Positions 9,976 through 21,797 of a DNA stretch of 64,000 nt are shown here, one piece after another. This DNA comes from Plantago ovata (taxonomy: Eukaryota; Streptophyta; Magnoliopsida; Lamiales; Plantaginaceae), in contig CM051455.1 of the NCBI GenBank assembly GCA_028274465.1, positions 87,874,871 through 87,938,870 of the forward strand. Direction: 5' to 3'. The position numbers were made by a program, and so were the translations under genes. Below the pieces are notes generated by a model. It was not told the DNA's origin. It made no database searches and worked only from the letters and a program-made list of their open reading frames with translations. Each line of letters opens with the position of its first letter. Position 1 is the first letter of the stretch.

Positions 9976-11666
9976 ATGTCTTTAGGAGATGCTCCCTTGC
10001 TGAAGCTGGAAAATTACGAGAAATGGCGAAACAACATGATGCTACATCTTGAGGCCATTAGTGATGAGATGGTCACCGTCATTAATGATGGACCTATCAA
10101 GATCACCAAGGTTGAAAGGAGTTTCCCTCATAGGACCACTGAAGCTGGAAAGGAAACCATCCAAGGCGAACCATCAGATACGGTTGTGCCAAAACCAGGA
10201 GAGGAATGGACTTCTGACGAAGCTAAGAGATTCCGTCTTGATGGCCAAGCTAGAAATATCATCATTCGATCAACTCCGGATACGATACAGTGCAAACTGT
10301 GGGGTGCTAAGACTGCAAAGGAAGCTTGGAAAATGGTTCAAGATCTTTGTGCTGGATCTGATAAGACCAAGGAAAACAAACTTGAAGTACTTAAATTAAA
10401 GTTTCAAAACTTTAAGCAAGGTGAAAACGAGTCACTGGAAGACTTGGACTTCAGATTCACAACTCTTGTTAGTGAAATGGTAGCATTGGGTGTTGGAAAC
10501 CTTTATTCAGATTCTGAGAAAGTGAAAACTATCATCAGAAGTTTGAATCAAGAATGGATCCACACTCAGAATTTCTATTATAATCAAGGAATGTCAGACA
10601 TTACACCAACAGAGTTGTTCTCTCATCTTGCTACTGTCAATTATGAGACAAAGCAAAGAGAAAATGTGTTTGCTGAAAAATCGCAAAACATTGCTCTTGC
10701 TGCAAAGCCGTCATCTTCTGAAAAGAAGAATGATAAAGAGCCTGCTGATGAAAATGCTTTAGTTGTTAAAACATGAAGAAATTCTTCAGTAAGGAACTTG
10801 AGAGGCGAAAAGCAAAAGAGAAGCTGGAAAAGCATCTTGGTAACAACTACCATAAGTACAAGAATGATACTAGCTCGCTGAACAAGCAAGCTCAGCAAGC
10901 TACATCATCAGAAGAACCAGCAGTTGGAAATGATCTATGTTTTTACTGCAAAAAGCCTGTACACTTCAAAGCTAATTGCCCTTTGCTGAAAGGCAAATCT
11001 GCTGAAAAGAAGAAGAAGTTCAAAAGAGCTTTTATTGCTGAAGAAAAGAAGAAGCTTCAAGCAAAAATCGATGCATTGTGTATTGATACTAGCTCCGAAG
11101 ACAGTGAGGATGAAAGTTCAGACACCGACGATGAAGAAGCCACTCTAGACGTGGAGATTGGCAAAGAAGTTTGTGGAATAGCTATAGAAGCTTATCCAGA
11201 TGTGTCGAACTACGAATTCTGCCTCATGGCCGGTCAGGTAAACAACTCTACCTCTGACTCAGACTCAGAAAGTGAACACGAGATTGACCTTAGAAAGATT
11301 CAAGGAGAAATCGAAAGATTTGAGAAAACTCTCAGCAAACAGCAAGAGAAACTACAACTTGCTGAAACTCTGACCAAGCAAACTACTGAAAAGTACGTTT
11401 TGCTGAAGGAAGAGACAGAAGAAAAGGATGCTGAAATAAGGCGTCTTAAGAAGTTGATTGCTGAGGCTGCAGAGAAAAATTCTCAAATGGCATTAGAATT
11501 GGAAGAGTATCAGTCCTCAATTCTAAAGTTACTTGTTGAAATCCAAGAAATGAAAAAGATGAAAATCAATTTCAAATCCTATGTGGAAGCAAGTAATACG
11601 CTGACTGAACTAAACTCTTATTTGAGAGATCCATCTCAGAAAGAAGGTTTAGGAGCAACGTGCTAA
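9976..11666 (+). pseudogene. gag: Sire-D gag
   Basis: Structural polyprotein. The first frame (9976-10776) holds the Copia UBN2-type gag domain: the KLENYEKWRNNMMLHLEA start, LWGAKTAKEAWKMVQDLC in the middle, and a long helix-rich C-part. The second frame (10773-11666) continues it with a CCHC knuckle CFYCKKPVHFKANC (nt 10938-10979), an acidic S/E/D-rich stretch and a heptad-like coiled coil (about 11280-11620). The frames part at a run of A near 10768, where Sire-E also has a length change. A gag with a C-terminal coiled coil is usual for Sireviruses. Confidence 0.85.
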
Positions 11667-12399
11667 GGTGATAACGTAGAAATCTTGAGAAAAGATAAAT
11701 CACCTATCTCCTTTGTACGTGCTACTGATAGTAGTCCACCAGAAATCTATCAGTTTGGTCAAACTAAGGTTGCTGAAACATGCAATCAAGTACCTATGAC
11801 CATAAAGCCCGCTGTTTCTACTCAAAGTAACAAGACTTTAAAAGGAAAACAGGCTGCTGAGAAGCAAACTGGAAGAAGAAGAATGCCATGAAGCATTCCG
11901 CCAAACAAGTTGCTGAAAAGCAAGTTGTTAAGACTAAAGGCAAGATTACTAAAAGTAATCGGAAGTCCTTTGCTGACAAACCTGAATCAAGTAAGGTTGC
12001 TGAAGCTAAAGCTCAGCATTCTCCGAAAAGTGGACTAGGTTTCAAAACCAAGCAAAGTCAACTTTTTCATGAGTATAAGCAAAGTCAGCAAAGATACTTC
12101 AAAGAGATGAAGAAAATCAAGCCTAAGAGTTCTGAAAAGACTCCCAATGCTAGGACTAGAAGGAACCTTGTTAGAAAAGAACTTACTGAAACGTATGTTC
12201 AGCAAAAAGGTCAACAGAGCAAGACACCACATCAGAAAGTGGATTTGACCAGCACGAGTCAAAAGTCTTTCATCTCAAATCCTCCTAGTTCCTCAGCAAG
12301 TAGAAAACAAGTCAAAGTTGAAAAACTTCAGACTTGGGTTTCCACTGGACGCATTCTTGAACATGTTAATGGACATCCATCATTGGATAATTAACTTGT
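11667..12399 (+). pseudogene. Sire-D gag-pol linker (basic)
   Basis: Two open pieces in different frames (11685-11891 and 11888-12394) encode a Lys/Gln/Ser-rich, low-complexity protein with repeated AEKQ-type words. It lies between gag and protease, where Sireviruses carry a variable spacer. The first piece follows a stop at 11664-11666, the second ends at 12392-12394. No known domain. Confidence 0.55.
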
Positions 12400-14046
12400 T
12401 TGCTCTTGATTGTGCAGACTGCAGCCACGGAGACATACGATGCAATCTGGCACTTTGATAGTGGTTGTGGAAAGCACATGACGGGCAACAAGAATAACCT
12501 TATAAACTATAGACGGTGGTCTAAAGGTCCAACAATAAGGTTTGCTGGTGGAGGCTCCGGATCTACAAAAGGCTATGGTGATGTGAAGTTAGGATGCATA
12601 ACCATTACTGGAGTTCTTTATGTCAAAAATCTTAAGTTTAACCTTTTCAGCATGAGTCAATTTGCTGACAAAGGATACTTCATCGAAATTAAAAGTGGTG
12701 AATGTAAACTTGTAGATTTTGAGACTAAAAAGGTTATAATGATTGCAAGAAGATCAGGAGGCTTGTACACCGTTGATTGGTCTTCAGCAAACGGTGAAAA
12801 ATGCCTGGTCTCAGATCATGATTGCCTTGCTGAAAAAGCATGGTTATGGCATAAACGAACAAGTCATCTAAACTTCAAGACGCTGAATAAGCTGTCTAAA
12901 AAGGCACTTGTAGTTGGATTACCTAGGGTTACTTTTAAGAAGGATGGTGTTTGCAATGCATGTCAGCAAGGAAAGCAAACCAAATCTTCTTTCAAGAACA
13001 GGGCAGTACCGTCAACTACAAAACCTTTACAACTCTTGCACATGGACTTGTTTGAATCTTCTTCAACAAGCTATGCTGGTAAGAAGTATGGTCTAGTCGT
13101 GGTAGATGACTATTCAAGATTCACTTGGGTAGTATTCATCAAGCACAAATCTGAAACCAAGACTGAAATACCTAACTTGCTGAATAAGCTTGAAGTCATG
13201 AAAAATGACAAGGTAAAAGTCATAAGGACAGACCATGGTACTGAGTTTGTAAACCAGTACATAACTGAATATTGTACCACAAAAGGTATTCAACATCAGT
13301 TATCCTCAGTAAGAACACCGCAGCAAAACGGTGTTGCTGAATGGAAGAATCGTACCCTGAAAGAAGCCGCAAGAACAATGCTTGCTGACACTGAAATAAG
13401 TGAGGCTTATTGGGTTGAAGCGATTAATACCGACTGCTATACTCAAAACAGATGTTTGATTACTAAGGAATACAACAAAACTCCTTATGAATTGTTTGTT
13501 GGAAGACCTCCTAACAACACTCATCTAAGAGTATTTGGTTGCAAGTGTTTCGTTCTTAACAATGGTAGAGAATACCTAAGAACATTTCAACCAAAGGCAG
13601 ACGAAGCGATATTTCTTGGCTACTCCTTGCATAGTAAAGCTTATAGAGTTTACAACAAAAAGGTACAAAAGATTGAAGAATCTATGCATGTTGTATTCTA
13701 CGAAAAGTCACAAGGTGTGCCTGCTGAAGAAGAAATATCAGAATGTATGAAAAAGCTAATCATACATAAGCAAAGAACTGAATCTGATGCTAGGCAAATA
13801 AAGTCAATTGAACTAAATGATGATTCTGACAATGACTCTCCTCCCCCGAGTCATGACAAGAGAAATATAGTTCACGACAAAGAATTTCCAGCAAAAGACG
13901 CAGTTGCTCCGGAAGTTGCTGAAATTACGCAATCTCCAGTGCCTGCTGATGAGATACCTCAATCTAGCAATGCTGAACAAGTCCTGATCCAACAAACAGG
14001 AAACCTGTTAATAAATGGATTAGAGATCATCCCTCTACGGATATGA
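12400..14046 (+). pseudogene. pol: Sire-D pol, protease and integrase part
   Basis: 548 codons open, but cut off from gag and from RT. Protease: WHFDSGCGKHMTG, active-site D20-S21-G22. Pre-integrase zinc finger: H151, H156, C185, C188 (WLWHKRTSHL...CNACQQGK). Integrase core: D216 (HMDLFES), D278 (RTDHGTEFVN) and E314 (GVAEWKNRTL). The residue after the catalytic Glu is Trp where Copia integrases normally have Arg. The C-terminal part (about 440-548) is Ser/Pro/acidic linker. The ATG at 12400 is only the first in the frame; translation would come from upstream. Confidence 0.9.
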
Positions 14047-15692
14047 TTGGCGATATTAATAAATGCCAAGTGACTAGATCCAAAGCTACTCACGGACTTG
14101 CTGAAGAAGCAACTGTCGTAGAAGTAGAATCTTTATTCTCTTGCTTTGTGTCAGAAATTGAACCTAAAACCATAGAAGAAGCTTTGAAGCATTTTGAATG
14201 GATAAAGGCAATGCAAGAAGAATTGGATCAATTTGAAAGGAACAAAGTCTGGAAACTTGTGCCACTTGCTGAAGATAAGAAAGCTATTGGTACAAACTGG
14301 GTGTTCAGAAACAAGCTGAGCGAGTCTGGTGAAGTAACAAGAAATAAAGCACCTTTAGTTGCTCAAGGTTACTGTCAGACTGAAGGATTGGACTATGATG
14401 AGTCTTACGCTCCAGTTGCAAGATTGGATGCAATTAGGCTTTTCTTGGCCTTTGCTGCTCACAATGACTTCATTGTTTACCAAATGGATGTTAAAAGTGC
14501 ATTCTTAAATGGTGAACTTGCTGAAGAAGTCTACCTAGAACAACCCCCTGGCTTTGAACTTCCCTCAGAAATCAAGATGGTATACAAGCTTCAGAAAGCT
14601 GTATATGGTCTAAAGCAAGCACCAAGAGCATGGTATGATACCTTGGCTAAGTTCTTGCTGGAAAATGGTTTCAAGAAAGGTGAAAGTTGACAAAACCTTA
14701 TTTACCATGAACCATGATGGTAAAATAATCTTAGTTCAAATTTATGTGGATGACATAATTTTTTGATCTAAGGACAAGCAACTTTGTGATGATTTTGCCA
14801 AACTCATGACTAATAAGTTTGAAATGAGTATGATGGGAAAATTGAATTATTTCCTAGGATTGCAAGTCAAGCAACTCAAAGATGGAATATTCATAAATCA
14901 AGCAAAGTATGCGAAAGAAATGCTCATAAAGATTAGGATCAAAGAGGATGAGAAACCTGAAAAGATCCCTATGAGTGTTGGTACCAAATTGGCTATAATA
15001 AAGAGGAGAAAAGTGTTGTAGAACACAAGTATAGGAAGCTCATTGGTTCCTTGTTGTATCTAACAGCAAGTAGACCTGACATTCAGTATACTGTTTCTGT
15101 GTGTGCAAGATTCCAATCTGATCCAAGAGAATTACACTACAAAAAGGCAATTAAGATACTGAAATATGTTAAAGGTACAGTCAATGTTGGATTATGATAT
15201 CCTAAAGATTCTGGACTTGAATTGGTTGGCTATTCTGATGCTGATCATGGTGGATCAACTCTTGATAGAAAAAGTACCTCTGGAACTTGTCAGTTTTTGG
15301 GTACTAGATTAATATCATGGTTCAGCAAGAAGCAAACTTGTGTCGCCAATTCATCTACTGAATCTGAATACATTGCAGCTGGTTGTTGCACAGCTCAAAT
15401 CCTATGGATTCAGCAACAATTAAGAGATTATGGTATTTCTGCAAAGAAAACACCAATCTTTTGTGATAATACAAGTGCTATTGCAATTACGCAAAATTCT
15501 AAGTTTCACTCTAGAACCAAGCACATTGATATTAGACATCATTTCATTAGAGATCATGTGGAAAAAGGTGATATTGAGGTTGTGAAAGTAGGCACTGAAG
15601 ATCAGCTTGCTGACATCTTTACCAAGCCGCTACCGGATAATAGGTTCGCAATGCTAAGGTATAACCTTGGATTGATTGAACTACCTCAATAA
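14043..15692 (+). pseudogene. pol: Sire-D pol, reverse transcriptase and RNase H
   Basis: Copia RT begins with the [15 protein letters not shown] and NWVFRNKL motifs; the first catalytic Asp is in [13 protein letters not shown] and the YVDD box is near 14743-14754. RNase H (15222-15692) shows VGYSDADHGG, STESEYIAAG and FCDNTSAI, and ends in the usual QLADIFTKPLP tail. Breaks: frame change at the integrase junction (about 14043), TGA at 14688-14690, TGA at 14764-14766 just after YVDD, frame change near 15010-15021, TGA at 15195-15197. This copy cannot make active polymerase. Confidence 0.92.
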
Positions 15693-15710
15693 AGGATACA
15701 CTTGGCAAAA

Positions 15711-16065
15711 TGCTGAAACAGGTATTCAGCAAGCCAAAGTATTCTTGTCTAAAAGACCGAGTCACTGATTTCTTCTAAGAAATGATAAGTCACTACATGA
15801 TTGCTGAAACAGGCATTCAGCAAGTAATTCCTTCAAAACGAGTATTTGTTAGGAAACTTGACCACTTGCTGAGACAGGCACTCAGTAAGAGGAAGAACTT
15901 AAGGATTGCTGAGACGGGTACTCAGACAATCAAAAGATACTGAAACAGGTATTCAAGTATCAAAGGAATTTTCTGAGACGGGAACTCAGAAAAAGAGCAA
16001 AGCTCATCTCTCAGATTTTACCAAAGGATGTCTCAAGTGCAAAAGAATTTACTGATACAGGAAAT
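15711..16065 (+). repeat. Array of seven hairpins after Sire-D pol
   Basis: Inverted repeats share a 7-nt loop (ACAGGYA or ACGGGWA): 15711-15731 (arms TGCTGAA/TTCAGCA), 15802-15822 (same arms), 15867-15887 (TGCTGAG/CTCAGTA, one G-U pair), 15909-15925 (CTGAG/CTCAG), 15936-15961 (GATACTGAA with its complement, one bulged A), 15969-15993 (TTTTCTGAG/CTCAGAAAA), and a weak one near 16050-16065. Arms change in step, loops do not. Confidence 0.8.
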
Positions 16066-16106
16066 CAAAAATATCTTTTAAACTTAAACAAAATATGAGA
16101 TATCTA

Positions 16107-16120
16107 AGTAAGGGGGAACT
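16107..16120 (+). other. Internal polypurine tract of Sire-D
   Basis: AAGTAAGGGGGAAC, purine-only apart from one T and the final C. It resembles the tract before the 3' LTR (40729-40740). Sireviruses are known for several such tracts downstream of pol. Confidence 0.5.
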
Positions 16121-16600
16121 TTCAGCAAGTATCTAGATTGTTAATTCAAACTCGCTGAAAAGATTCTTGTCTATTTCAGCAAGCAATCTATCCCTTAATA
16201 CTCGGTAAAATCAATTTGTGACGTTAAACTGGCACAGATAAACTCGCAATAATCATGACATGAAATTCAATCGTGGCCATTGATTAAAAGGAGTTACTTA
16301 TCTAACGGCTAACAAAACAAAGAGAGAGAGTGCTCTGACGGTTTTAGTTAGTGGGCCACTACGCATTCAATGCAAAGGCTCCACTAACTCTAGTGTTTCT
16401 CTGTTTTACCCTTGTTGAGAGCTCAAATCGATTGAGTTTCTCACACGCCAGAGACACTATATAAAGAAGGAGTTAGAGAAATGACAAAATTCTTTAACTC
16501 ACATTTCCTTTCTCTGCAAATTCTAGCCTGAATCTACTGTACCTCCGGTCAAAATGCAAACTATCTCTTTTCGTACACTCTTTCTGGCTCTATATAAGAA
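16121..16600 (+). other. Sire-D spacer between pol and downstream ORF
   Basis: Untranslated; two further TTTCAGCAAG words near 16120 and 16178. A TATA-like ACTATATAAAG at about 16457-16467, roughly 145 bases ahead of the ORF ATG at 16601, could serve an internal promoter. No gene seen. Confidence 0.45.
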
Positions 16601-18156
16601 ATGGCTCCCAAGAGACAGTTATCAAAGTCCTCAAAGTCGTCAAAGGTTGACAGTGCTGAAACACGCACTGCTCCGGTGACTACTCCGGCCACAAACACAA
16701 CGAAAGTTGTGTTGAAAAACGACCGAATCACAGAAAAACCTATGCCTCCGTCATATCTTGACACTGCAAAGTGTGAGATGTTGATGCAATGGGGAGGGTT
16801 TGGAAAAGAAAAGTACATTAGGTACTTTTATGAACAAGAACTTGATGACCAAAATGAAGAGGCGCTTGAGTTTATCAAGCAGCAAGGCCTCATGAACTTT
16901 ATCTCTGCTCGCACTAAGCAAGTGAGCATGATCGATACAATGGAATTCTACAACAATGCAGAAATCCAGTCCCTTACAGACAGTAATGGAGTCACTGAAA
17001 AAGTGATCCTTACTTATGTTCAGAACACGCAAATCGTCCTGAAATGGACTGATTTAGTGGAGATATTTCAGATTCCAACCACTGGAACTGAAGATGACGT
17101 CACTACTTCTGACGAAGAAATTGAAGCTTTACAGTGACGTCAGAAATGCAAAAATGAAGAACGGCGAGATAGCTCCCGTGACTTGGACAAAGCACGTTAA
17201 TAGAAAGCATCTCTGCCATTCACTTGGTCTAGTAGCTCTGCTGCTAATAAAAGTTCTTGACTCCCAAGTTGGAGGAATTGACCAAGTAGGCCTGAGAAGA
17301 TGGCCATTGCTGATGCATATCTATGAAAATAAAACGGAACTTAACTGGGCTAAGTACATTTTCAACAGGCTTGTTGGTTGTGTCACTAAGTTTAAGGTAA
17401 AGGTAGAAGACAATAAGGTCTCACCTTCCTTTCTAGTTATGTATGGAATCAAGATATGTTATATCCTTGAACATTTCAGGATTCAGCTAAGAAACCCATT
17501 GCCAATCAAGAAATCTGTGTGCAATGTGGGAAGATCTTTCTACAAGCAGAATGTACCTAAGATTGCTGGAAAGAAATCTAAGAAGACAACAACTGCAATT
17601 GTTGTCGGCACAAGCCAGCAAGAAAGGTATACAACAACTGCAGATGTTACCACTCAGCAACTTAGAGATGAAACTGTTGTGGATGGTGGTAACACAAATG
17701 AAACTGCTATAGAAAATCAACAAGGTACGTGTACAACACCTGTTGCTGAAAAAGCAACTATAGATGACTCTGGGAAACTAGAGAAATCTAAAAAGAAAAA
17801 GAGGAAAGCTGATGATGACACTCAGACTGCAGCGTCATCAGCAAACCCCGTACCTAAGAGGAAACGGACAAGCAACAAAAGAAAGAAAACACTGGCTCGC
17901 CAGTCAGTCCCTGATGTCCAAGACTCCTCAGTCAATTCCCAGACAAATGCTGAAACGCATTTGCCAGTAGATGTTGCTAAAGTAATTACTGAAACCTATA
18001 TCAGCAATGTTGAAGTGTTTGCGGAAGCCTTCAACAATCAACTCAACGTTGATAACTCTACTGAGAATAGACCACAAGGCAGTAGAAATGAAATTCCTGC
18101 CCAAGTCCCAGATATCTACATTGTAGATAATTTAGATGATCCAACTTTGGAACCAG
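16601..18156 (+). pseudogene. Sire-D env-position ORF, 5' part
   Basis: ORF in the position of the Sirevirus 'envelope-like' gene. The first frame (16601-17137) starts MAPKRQLSKSSKSSK and encodes a folded-looking stretch (LMQWGGFGKEKYIRYFYEQEL...). It then shifts near 17134 into a second frame with TWTKHVNRKHLCHSLG... and the RRWPLLMHIYENKTELNWAKYIF segment, followed by a long low-complexity K/T/E-rich tail with basic clusters (KKKRKADDD, PKRKRTSNKRKK). No signal peptide or membrane segment is visible, so a true envelope role is doubtful. The frame is broken by the shift and then by Ath-C at 18157; it resumes at 36792. Confidence 0.7.
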
Positions 18157-19418
18157 TGATGAACGTGTCAGATTCAGTCAAATAAATTTGTAATTAGCCA
18201 AAGGCAATCCACAACTACAACAAAAACCGTAGTGTAGCAGTAGAATGACTCGAGTGTCGTTCTCTCAGGACTATAACTAGCTTTATCTATTTAACAAGAA
18301 AATATAAAACAGCAGATAGAAAGCAAAAAGGTGGTTTCAAGCAGATAATGGAGATTGGTGATAGTATGGTCCTTCTTAACATAATGGGTCGATAATCATG
18401 CATAAATTCCTCGGTCTTGCATAGAGATCTTTGAATCAATCTAGTGTCTTGTTGCAAGTATTAAGCACTACGAAGATAATTTGGTCTGACTTGTCAACAA
18501 CTAACGTCCTAATGTATTCCGTAATTATTCAACACTACGAAGATAATTGGTCTGATGGTTGACAAGTGTCCGAGTGTTCATAATAATCAATACAACATAC
18601 GTGAATTTTGGTTACAACTGATCAACGAAATAAAGCAATGACACGGAGTATAATGCGCGATATAGCCATTAGCATGATTATCTTCCCTCGCTAAGAATTC
18701 ACATACTACCACCAATGATAAGTTTAGCTACTCATAATAGGCATGCAATCAATAGAAATCATAGAAGAAAACATATTGAAAGAAGATAAAATAAGTAGAT
18801 AAAAACTGTAAGATACAAAGTTACCGAAGGTTGTCAATCTCCAGATGATTGTGGTCCTACGATCTCCAATCTGCTATGAAAAAGTATCCCCTAAGCTACG
18901 GAACTCCCAGGACAGGCCCCGGGAAGTTCCTACCTAAAACTATAGAGAGAGGTGAGAAAGTAGGCTTGGAAAGATATGATTTTCGGAGAGAAAACTGAGC
19001 ACTATATATAGGCCCCGAATTAAGTCTGGGACGGTTCGCCGCAGGATGGGGCGGTTCGCCCCCCGTCTTTTTCGCGGAATTCCGTGTTTTTCGACGCGGA
19101 TTTGGACTTCTTCACCTTTTCGGACTCGGTTTCAGACTTCTAGTGGCCTTCTAACCTCCAGATTCGACCCCTAGACTCCAATTCCTATCCGGAAACCTTC
19201 AGATACTCCAAATAGGCTTCTGGAACACCAATTCCTTGTAGACTTCAATATAATTGCCCGGAAATCTCCGAATTTCAACCAAAACCTGTAAAATAAAATA
19301 TAAAGGGAAACGTGACACTATTCTAATAAAATGTACTAAAATATAGCTAAATTAACACAGAGGATAACTAAAATAGGTGAAAAAGACTCGAATGAAAGGG
19401 TAAAATACACATTCATCA
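18157..19418 (-). repeat. Ath-C unit 1, 3' LTR
   Basis: 1262 bp. In minus sense it begins TGATGAATGTG (at 19418) and ends CGTTCATCA (at 18157). It is nearly identical to 26790-28050; by eye only about a dozen substitutions. The promoter has GGGGCGGTTCGCCCC at 19048-19062, a degenerate second box, and TATATATA at 19013-19020. Confidence 0.92.
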
Positions 19419-20926
19419 AACTCCCCAAACGGAACCTTTGCTTGTCCTCAAGCAACTAAGCTAGACTCTAATACAAAAACATGCATGACACAAAAATGGA
19501 GTTTCATGCCAAATAAAATGAACTAATCTACTGAATCTACCAAATAACATATGAACAAAAACCATATAAATCAAAGCATGAATATAGGTTGAAGAATACC
19601 TCGATTGACTTATACACATCAACATAAGCACTTATGTAAAGACAAGATAGTCTCTCGTAACATTCTCTACCTGGACCTAGTCAGTGACGACGTAATGAAG
19701 CATGCTAAGGTACGAATGGTTGCCACGTGCCTATGAAACTGAGGACTTACTGCTGTTCCACCATGTTAAGACTTTCCCTCAAAAGAGGTCGAACCAGTAC
19801 TGGCTCTCATCAAACGAAGGAGGGTTCCCTATAAAAGATAACACTCCTCTATTCTACCCTTCTCTTAAGTAAAGTCTTAAGTTATTCACCACTTCCTGAA
19901 TGGCAGGACGAGGGTGGTCTATAACAGATGACACTCAAGACAATAAAGATAAAAAATAGAAAAACACGATTGCGAACAATACAAAAATGAAAAAGACTCA
20001 AAACTTTGCTAAACTGCTATTTGGCTTTCTTTTTTGGACCATTCTTTTGCTTTTTTGGGGTCTTCTTTTTTTTCTTTTTTTTTCTTTCCAGATTCTTTTT
20101 TTTCTTTTCTTTTTCTCTTTTTTTTTCTGGAAGTTTTCTTTCTTTTTCGATTTTTTTTAGCCAGCAGTAGCATAACAAAGGGAAAAACAAAATGACTCAC
20201 ACGACTTCCCCAAACCTATTCGAAAGAATAGGTTGGAGCACAAAATTTACGGAAAATGAAAAATAAACTCACGATACGAAAATGAAAAACAAAAACAAAT
20301 CTATGATGGTGTAACCCCCTCCCCAAACCTATTCGGAAGAATAGGTTATAAACAAAGGATCACACAACCTCACACTACCTCCTTCCTAGGCATTTAGAAA
20401 TCTCAAAGCATGGTGAAGACTTGTTGCGTCTTAGGTACATAATTACTCGGGAAAACAACCATAAGACCCTAACATGCATCATCCTATTATAAAGGCCTTC
20501 GTGAACCGCAGTAGAGGAAACACCACTAAGTGATGTCGAGACTACCATGCTTAACTAAGTGCAATACATAAATGTGACAAGCCAAGCGAGAAAAACCTCA
20601 AACAAATTCATAGAGATGAAGCATACGATTTATGGCATAGCTAGTTGATTTACCCAATAAAAAAGTTTAAAAAATTCGGCAATAAACTCCATATAAAACA
20701 TGCAAGACTATCCTAGGATGAATGTAGTCAAATGCAACCTAAAAAATCTAAGAAAGCAGTAAACGTGCAAATGCAAATGCAGACGAATAAAACATGCGAG
20801 GTACTATACTCAACCTACCAAAGTCAAGTTCAAAACTAACAATACTAGATCACTTAAATCCCATCCCCCCTCATGAAATTAACGCTAGTCCCTAGCAGTA
20901 AGAAAATGAGGAAATAAGATGTGATA
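19419..20926 (-). other. Ath-C unit 1, 3' noncoding region
   Basis: Polypurine tract (TTTGGGGAGTT in minus sense) at 19419-19429; homopyrimidine tract on plus at about 20030-20158; twin hairpins at 20213-20234 (loop GAAA on plus) and 20326-20347 (loop GGAA), both with arms AACCTATTC/GAATAGGTT. No gene seen. Confidence 0.75.
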
Positions 20927-21797
20927 CTAGATGTTACCCCATGGTTTGGCCTCGGTCGGCTGAGTATGCTGCTTGTGATTTATTGGGCCTCCTCTGTGAG
21001 CTTTATAGTGTGACATCAGGTCTTCTGGTGGGTGCGGTAGTTCCATTTTTAGGCCGGTCAGGATCAACTCCTCTATCAGAGTCATCATTGCCCGTATGGC
21101 CTTCATAGTCACTACTGTCACCATCATCATCGCCAGTAGAGTAGCAGTGGCAGGTAGAATTCTCAAGATTAGCCGCCGCTGTTATGGAATTCTCCATCCT
21201 GTAGCCCTCCAATAGGATGTGAACTGTTGAAGGGGAAAGGGCAGTGGTATCAGGACCTCCCCCTCCAACGTTTTACACCACGAGAAGGTTTCAGTAAGCT
21301 GCTCGGATACTCAGAAGTCTTCTCCAATTTCGACCACATTCTCCACTGTTGCTCCGACCGATGTCAATATGATGTTCACTTTAGAGGCAGGCAAAGGGCG
21401 GCCCAACGAGGGACTGTGTACCCATGTCATTATGTTTTGGAACCATGCTAGCGCTTCGGAATCTTCTAGCAATTACGACAAGATTGAATCCGTCGCTGCG
21501 AGAATGTCCCGGTGCCTTCCAGTTCACACGAACTTTGCAGTCCTTGTGATGGAGTGATGATGTAATAACGGTTTCTGTCCCTTCGGTGGTGCACGAATAG
21601 GCATAGGAGTCCTTACTCCAGGTGTACTCTAGCTCCTCCTCTCGGATAATCCACGACGTTGTTGCAAAACCCCTTGGCTCGAACGCACATCTAGCGAGAT
21701 CACCTTCCTTGACATGATTCTTCACAGCAATCATACGGGAATGCTCCCTTCCCTTGGTATGGTACCTACAAACAGCAATTAGCACCTCGTATGACAC
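20927..21797 (-). pseudogene. Ath-C unit 1, second ORF (unknown protein)
   Basis: I do not recognise this protein. A 138-codon piece (21381-21797) encodes CAFEPRGFATTSWIIREEEL...VRVNWKAPGHSR-type sequence. After a frame break, an acidic Asp/Ser-rich C-terminal piece (about 20997-21240, with DDDGDSSDYEGHTGNDDSDRG) follows. Ath-B has the same two pieces (43464-43935 and about 44080-44226), so they form one ancestral ORF. Ath-A has an unrelated ORF here. The frame is open through the splice acceptor at 21766-21788, so the true start is downstream of that and uncertain. Confidence 0.5.

Noticed and set aside
12364-12416. An intron before Sire-D protease (GTTAAT...TGATTGTGCAG)
   Set aside because: The acceptor is plausible, but there is no second copy to compare and the region may simply be frameshifted.
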